A DNA stretch of 64,000 bases from Mesostigma viride (taxonomy: Eukaryota > Streptophyta > Mesostigmatophyceae > Mesostigmatales > Mesostigmataceae). Below the pieces are notes generated by a model. It was given only the letters and a program-made list of their open reading frames with translations, did not search any database and had not been told where the DNA came from. The position numbers and the translations under genes are program-made. The stretch covers positions 3,038,828 to 3,102,827 of the forward strand of contig RPFO01000079.1 in NCBI GenBank assembly GCA_009746045.1. The letters run 5' to 3'. Shown here piece after piece: positions 58,528 through 64,000 of this stretch (its first letter is position 1; every line of letters begins with the position of its first letter).

Positions 58528-59642
58528 ACAAGGTCTAGCATGAAAATGACTGACCCATCTGCTGCTGGCTTATGTTTACACACAAACTTCAGGCGCAAGT
58601 GCTTGCACCCTGCAGGCTTTTTGTCAATAGGTGTGACAGGTGGAGTATGAGAAGGACTAAGAGGATCTGGCACTACCCATTCTTCCCTGGCCTTGTTAAA
58701 GGCCTCCACCCATTTTAGGAATCCTATGTGTGTGCGACAGTCTTGCTCTATCTGTTCATAAGAAAGAGGAGACATTTTAGCCACATCATGCTTGCCCAAT
58801 CCAAATGAGTTGGGATGAAGTTTTTGGTTGTGAACCAAGTCTGCCACACAGGGTTCTTGCCCTGGGGCATACTTGGGTGTAGCAAATTTTACAGAAGCAA
58901 TGTTGGTGTTAAGAAGTTTTTCAAGAGAAATTTTGAAATGATTCAGATCAACACCACCCATGTCCTGGATGGATAGTCTATCACTGGAGATGAGGACACC
59001 AGGGTAACAGAGAAAAGGATCCCCCAACAAAGCATTCCCTTTATAACCTTCCAAGACCTGAAAAGGAGTGGGGATACCGAGTATAGTCAACATGACCTGA
59101 CCTAATACCTTGAGGGATGACTGCCCTGAGAAATCAGCCACATGGTGCCAGGGTGAAGGTTCCAAAGGCAAATGGGGCACAGCCAGGGCACTGATAATGC
59201 TGACCTGGGCTTGTGTGTCCACTGCAACCATAAATGGGCTATTGTCATTCTGCCCAACCTTCCCCACCTTAGCTGATCCTGCAGCAGTTTGAGCTTTGGC
59301 TCTATGAGCTGCTTGTAAAATGCGAACAGCGTCTGCTAGGCTGCGTTTGGAAGGTGCAGCTAGTGGCTGAGCTATGTTCACACTTGAAGAGGTGATAGGT
59401 TGCTGATCACCTGTTTTGCCAATGTGACCCTCTGCTGCAGGGGGCCAAGCCTGCAGTGACTGCCTGCAATCATCAAGGGTGACCTGGGTGTCACAGTGGG
59501 TGTGGCTCTCACACTCACCAGTGGGTGTTCCAAACAACCACTCACTGGGCAACGCTGGGATGCCAGGCAACTGTACAGGGCTGTCGGCCAACAGCTCTTC
59601 CTCCTCTGCCACGTCTGACACAGTTGGAAAATACAATTTCAT
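58524..59642 (-). CDS. Copia-2 retropepsin-like domain and RT N-terminus
   Basis: ATG at 59642 overlaps the previous stop as ATGA. After about 120 residues of linker comes FMVAVDTQAQVSIISALAV, then VLGQVMLTILGIPTPFQVLEG, and LLGDPFLCYPGVLISSDRLS, the order of a retropepsin (D-T/S-G-like site replaced by DTQA, later hydrophobic-LG). Then the RT N-terminus (EEWVVPDPLSP, CKHLRLKFVCKHKPAADGS). It ends by frameshift at 58524, where the expected HFHARPCVTEFKG sits in the next frame. Confidence 0.7.
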   Translation of the reverse strand: MKLYFPTVSDVAEEEELLADSPVQLPGIPALPSEWLFGTPTGECESHTHCDTQVTLDDCRQSLQAWPPAAEGHIGKTGDQQPITSSSVNIAQPLAAPSKRSLADAVRILQAAHRAKAQTAAGSAKVGKVGQNDNSPFMVAVDTQAQVSIISALAVPHLPLEPSPWHHVADFSGQSSLKVLGQVMLTILGIPTPFQVLEGYKGNALLGDPFLCYPGVLISSDRLSIQDMGGVDLNHFKISLEKLLNTNIASVKFATPKYAPGQEPCVADLVHNQKLHPNSFGLGKHDVAKMSPLSYEQIEQDCRTHIGFLKWVEAFNKAREEWVVPDPLSPSHTPPVTPIDKKPAGCKHLRLKFVCKHKPAADGSVIFMLDLV

Positions 59643-60914
59643 CCTGTGAGGTGAACACCTGTGAATTTTCCCGTGTCATTGTGTTTAACTAACACTGTCC
59701 TGCCAGTGGTGTTAAACTTTAGGATGGTGGCTGGCCCATGCCAGGTACCCACCTTGCCTAGTCCCGACTCCTTGTAGAATAGGACCTGATCCCCTTCTCT
59801 GAAGGTGGGACGTGGATGCTTTGCATCCTTGACAGCTAACCTGCTAGCTGTCTGTGCTCGCTGTGCGTTGTATAGGGCTAGTACCTCAGGTGGATAAATG
59901 CCTGCATGCAATCCATCTGGTGTAATGACCACCCCTTGTGGGGTTTTCATGAGTGGCCTCCTGTTGAGGACTTGGCACAACCTGGTGGACCACAGAGCTC
60001 TGTCAGCATATGACCCACTGTCAGCCAGCAGATTGCCATCTTCTTTGGCTACAAGGGTTTTAATGGACCTGATGGCCCTTTCAATAATGCCTTGCCTCTC
60101 ATGATCTTCTAGCCCAGCCAGATCAATAGCCTCACACCCTGGTTCATTGGCAAGACACGTGAACTGCTGATCCAGTAACAATGCCTCCACAGGGTAGTAC
60201 CTGGCCTGAGCAATCAAGAGAGCCCTGAGCAACTGTGTCTTGTCCATTCCAGGTAATGGTTCAATGGTTGTGTACCTTGACCATGCATCTTTAAGTGCCA
60301 AGTAAGATTGTCCTTTGATATGAAAGACATCTCCTACCACCCTGCCCTTGCTCTTAGGTGGGGTAGCTACATGCCACTTAGGGGGTTTGGGTGCATTGAA
60401 CTGACAATGCTGGCAGTGGGATCTGACCACCTGGCATGCACGTCTGAGTGCTGCCCCCCCTATTGCTGCTGCCACCACCTCTGCACTCACTTCATGCCCA
60501 TAAAGGAAATGCAACTGCAAAGCAAGCTCCTGAAAACTGATCTGAGCATCCTCTGCTGGGGACACTCTGCACACCTTGGGAACCATAGATGTGAAGGTTG
60601 GTTTAGAGACATAATCTTCTGAAACCAGCTGTAGCACCTTTCCAGAACTGCTCACTGCTCTGACAGTGGGGCATGCAGATGAAAGAGGTGAAGCAGGCAC
60701 ACTCAAGCCAGCATGAGAGGGAGACTCACACTTCTTGCCGTAAGGAGGCCGCTTGCAGTCCTTGGGGTCACCGTGGGGCGGCCCGTGGCACTTGTGGCAC
60801 AGGACGTCCAAATGCCCCAGCTCGTCCACGTTCTTGCGGCAGGTGGGCCGCAGGTGGTACTTCATGCCACAGCGGGTGCACCGCTGAGAAGACTTGTCCT
60901 CCTTGTCCTGCTTC

Positions 60915-60979
<65 letters not shown>

Positions 60980-61669
60980 GCTGTTGCTGTTGTTGTTGTT
61001 GTTGCTGGAGCTGCCCCCCTTGGAGGGAGACTGCCCCTTACCCTTGCCCTTGCCCCAGCCCCTGCCCTTGCCCTTGCCCTTGCCCTTGCCCTTGCCCTTA
61101 AACATTTGTCCCAGCAGGGACTTGACTTCTGCCATAGTGACAGGTCTCTTGCTCCTGTCTTCCCTCTCCCTATCCTCCTCCTCCCTCTCTTCCCCCCTGA
61201 CCCTCTTTACAGAGGTGCCCATGGCCCCCTGGCTAAGGGGAGCCAAGGCCAGCTTGATATAATCCAATGCCTCCTTCATGTCCTCCCAGTACTTTGCCAT
61301 TCCTGTGGCAAGCATAGCGTAGGTGTTTTTGTCAAGTTTGAGTTTCTCAAGGAAAGAACGCAGCAAGAACTTGTGATCTAGCTGCTGGACATCAGGACGT
61401 GCTTTGATGGCTAGCTCATATTTCTTTGTCTCAGCCACATAGTCCACTGATGTGACCCTGTATTCCTCTACCCACCTGAATGCCCCATATATGTCCACAG
61501 ATGAGGGGGTGGAGAGGAGGTCAGTTAGCTCCTTCATGAAAGCCTCCCAAACTGCCCTAGCCTGCGTGTCCTGCCACTTGGGATACCTACGCTGGAAGAC
61601 AAGAATGAGATTCTGAATCTGAGAGAGGACTGATGGTAGAAATCCCCCTGCATGAGAGATCCAAACCAA
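59639..61669 (-). CDS. Copia-2 gag C-terminal part and integrase
   Basis: GTG-started open frame of 676 codons, probably continuing the upstream gag by frameshift. Gag: WVEEYRVTSVDYVAETKKYE, LRSFLEKLKLDKNTYA; then a (GK)n stretch, a run of about 30 Asn encoded by (TTG)n on the plus strand (60918-60995), and a cysteine-rich knuckle pair (CTRCGMKYHLRPTC, CHKCHGPPHGDPKDC). Integrase: LHFLYGHE, CQHCQF, VVGDVFHIKGQSYLALKD (D), EALLLDQQF (D), ERQGIIERAIRSIK (E), and a C-terminal GDQVLFYKESGLGKVGTW. Stop at 59639. Confidence 0.82.
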
Positions 61670-63649
61670 TTCTTGACATTCAGTTCCTCCCTAGCCAGCT
61701 GAAGAGAGAGAAGTGCATGATTCCCCTGCTCCCTAGTATACCCCTCAGGCAGCCCCCTGACATTAATCCTATCCACAGGACGGTTTTCATTGTAAGTGGG
61801 CAACCTAGAGGGGGATGCAGGGGGAGAGGGAGAAGATGGTGTTGCTGCTGCAGCATTCACAGGAGAGACATGCTGAGAGGGAAGTGCTACTTGAGTGAGC
61901 TGAGCAGGATGGGCAAACATGGGCTGTGTAGGAGGGTTAGACAACATAGGGGTGGGCTGGGTGGGGGTGTGAGTGTGTGTCACTTCCCGCCTCCTGCTGC
62001 GGGCCTCCTCCCAATCATGGAAGGTGGGAGAGAGGGACACTTCATCGTCAGTAGGGTTAGTAAGATCATGATGCAGCCAGGTAGGCAGCCACCTACCCGC
62101 CCCTTCAGGATGGCGTTGTGCAGGAGCTCCAGCAAACGCACCAGACGCACCCTGCTGCCCTGCACCCTCCTCCCTGAGAGGAGAGCCTGCAGGGCAGGCA
62201 GCAGGTCGTCGCACACCCTGCGTGTGCCCGCTTGGAGGTTGGGCAGGCCCAGGATGTGCGTGATGATTGCACACACCAGGCTGCCCGCCTCCGCGACGTG
62301 CATCTGCTGGCTCCTGTCGGCCAGCCCACGGAAGGAGGCTGTGGCTGTCTGTATGGCACGCCACACGGCCTCATCACCCAGGGTGATGAAGTCGCGACCT
62401 TCCAGGTCGCCCTCCAGCAGTGCTGGTTGCTGCCCAGCTGCGGTGGGACCCTGAGGCCCCTCCGGCCCTGCCAGGGCCTTGTCCTTGTTGCGGCTAGAGG
62501 GGGCCTGCCCCCCAGAGCCGCTGGAGGTGCCCGTGACACCCTCCATGGGGGCTGCATCCCCCGCCAGCGCCGGAGGCGCCGGCGTCGCTGCCGGGGTCCC
62601 TGCGACCCCGGGCGCTTGTGTCGCCGCCGGGGTCCCTGCGACCCCGGTGGCCTCCTCAGCCACCTGGCCCCCCACGCTGGGCGGGGGAGCCTGCGGCTGA
62701 GGTTGGACCCTCTGACCTGCCAGAGGGTCCTGGGTGGCTTCACCACCCATGGGCGTGTTGGGGGCGTCTGCCGCCCCGCGCTCCGTCGCAGGCGGCATCG
62801 CAGCCGCCTCACGCCTATCCGGGCCCCAGCCAACTGGCGTGACTTGGGGCCACGGCCCCAACGGAGTCAGCGCGATCTCCTGTCGGGCGACCACGCGCAG
62901 CGCCTCTCTCTGGCGCTGCCTGGACGCCCACTGATCAACAGTGCCGGGGTTGTGCCTCGGCCGATTGGCGAAACAGTACAGCCAAACTGCCACCTGAACC
63001 AGTGGGATCTGCATCCTAAGACGCCCCTCGATCAGCGTGTGCACCCGATGAACCTCTATCGCGTGGATCTGCTCATCTGGAAGCAGCTGAAAACGTTGGT
63101 GCATGATCCGGCCGTTCACCGAAATGAACGCCGGGATGTCGTCCTCCCCAAGGGGGAGAAAATGGGGGGGCGCCCGAACGCGACCGGGGGCGGAACATGT
63201 TCCCCATACCGGTCAATGTCCATGGTGGCCATCTGTCGGCCCACGGAAAGGTTACCAGACGTCGCAGGCGTCTGTGCCGAAATCTCGAGCGAAGGCCGTG
63301 ACCTCGCAGGCTGCACCTCCCCATCCTCCTCAGAGGAATCACTCCGCTCACGACCCCCGTCACCTGCGACGGGGGAATTACGTGCCCGGGGGACCTGCCC
63401 CCCAGGTGCCATGGCGGACGAACCGCCAGTGGCAAACGGCCGACCGCTCGCCATCCCCCGGGCGCCGGGCCCCACCTGCGGGGTCCGACGCCTGGGGTGG
63501 TCAGCGACCACCGTGCGGAAGGTGACGTTGGGCGTCACCCTCGCATCGTTGGTGGAGGGCGTGCCCTCCGGCGAAAGTCGGGGTGAGGTGCGCCTGGCAG
63601 GCGCCTTCCCCTTGTTGTTGTTGCCGTTGTTGCCGTTGTTGGAAGCCAT
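61534..63649 (-). pseudogene. Copia-2 gag N-terminal region, frameshifted
   Basis: ATG at 63649 (MASNNGNNGNNNKGKAPARR), 48 bp from the LTR edge. The frame shifts at a G-run near 63164-63170 (EDDIPAFISVNGRIMHQRF resumes), again near 62090, and again at about 61660-61680 into the gag-integrase frame. The middle is Pro/Ala/Gly-rich; the second half has a helical segment (AIITHILGLPNLQAGTRRVC) and THTPTQPTPM-type repeats. No recognised domain. Confidence 0.6.
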
Positions 63650-63696
63650 ATCTTTTTTTTTGCTTGTAAAAAAAAAATATCGAACTTTTCAGTCCA

Positions 63697-64000
63697 AGTT
63701 GGATGGAGACTAGGGACGACGAACAACTGCTGAAGCTGAAAGCGAATGAGAATTGTATTACAATAATACAATGAGAGAGCAATGGAAGCTGAGGGCCCAG
63801 AATGGAACGTCTGGGCAAACTCGGGTGCTGCGGCACTCCCCAGTGCTACGCCTATATGCCTATGGCGGTGCTACCTGCAGCACCTCACCAGTGGACAACT
63901 GTACACTGCAATGCCATGCGACCACGTCACTAGCATCAACTACACTCGGCCCGTCCAGAACCGGATAACCCGGGTCTGGCGGGTCGAGCTAGAGTCTAGG
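63697..64000 (-). repeat. Copia-2 5' LTR (partial, cut by the window end)
   Basis: First 304 bp of the LTR in plus-strand order, starting AGTTGGATGGAGACTAGGG; preceded by CAGTCCA, the complement of the primer-binding site start. Confidence 0.9.

Larger units (their letters stand above)
55649..64000 (-). mobile_element. Copia-2 LTR retrotransposon (runs off the window)
   Basis: Left (3') LTR 55649-56105 and right (5') LTR from 63697 to the window end share their first 304 bp with one difference noticed (GAGGGCTCAG versus GAGGGCCCAG). LTR sense termini AGTTAGATG...CATCCAACT. The primer-binding site TGGACTGAAAAGTTCG directly follows the 5' LTR, and GAAAACATAATGGG precedes the 3' LTR. It is inserted in the Gypsy pol. 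TSD cannot be checked because the right flank is outside. Confidence 0.9.

Noticed and set aside
60673-61381. Poly-Cys, poly-Val and poly-Leu plus-strand frames
   Set aside because: Antisense of the Asn and Gly-Lys repeats of Copia-2 gag.

Overview
Eukaryotic nuclear DNA, most likely from a unicellular alga. The evidence is a plant-type spliced RlmH rRNA methyltransferase, an intronless GT29 (sialyltransferase-family) gene, a chromodomain Gypsy element, Copia elements, a DIRS-like tyrosine-recombinase retroelement, very long simple repeats, and U2-type GT-AG introns. A green alga or prasinophyte fits, but the lineage cannot be fixed from this sequence alone.

Layout. 0-3 kb: three decayed copies of the 3' end of a non-LTR retrotransposon. 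3.76-9.55 kb (minus): an rlmH gene whose small exons are separated by introns filled with simple repeats, including a near-pure purine tract of about 1.85 kb. 9.6-12.2 kb: no recognisable gene. 12.2-13.8 kb (plus): an intact single-exon secretory protein joining a LamG-like domain to a GT29 domain. 13.8-17.3 kb: minisatellite, then nothing recognised. 17.4-24.2 kb: four copies of a LINE-like element that carries only an ORF1-type protein. 25.0-27.05 kb: a decayed multi-exon gene. 27.9-28.4 kb: an (ATCC)n tract. 29.9-30.9 kb: tandem repeats. 31.2-36.06 kb: a DIRS-like element (gag-like ORF, then RT-RNase H-tyrosine recombinase). 36.06-36.95 kb: minisatellite. 37.0-43.9 kb (plus): a large multi-exon gene of unknown function whose introns and upstream region carry a short palindromic hairpin family; an 882 bp giant palindrome sits in its first coding exon.

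43.9-64 kb is a retrotransposon nest on the minus strand. A Gypsy chromovirus (3' LTR, polypurine tract, chromodomain end of pol, and an extra ORF downstream of pol) has been interrupted by Copia-1 (46254-54423, LTRs nearly identical, TSD GGAGC), by Copia-2 (55649 to beyond the window) and by a second palindromic element (44635-46017, TSD TACAC). Both Copia families encode integrase, then a retropepsin-like domain, then reverse transcriptase, instead of the usual protease-integrase-RT order, and both have HGDD at the RT active site.

Only rlmH, the GT29 gene and the 37.5-43.9 kb gene look like host genes. Several ORF breaks fall in homopolymer runs, so some frameshifts may be assembly errors. 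The leads most worth following are the 882 bp palindrome that may be removed as an in-frame intron, the domain order of the Copia elements, the UGA-CUAG gag/pol junction of Copia-1, the 2A-like motif in the DIRS-like polyprotein, and the minisatellite that multiplies an rlmH 3' splice site.
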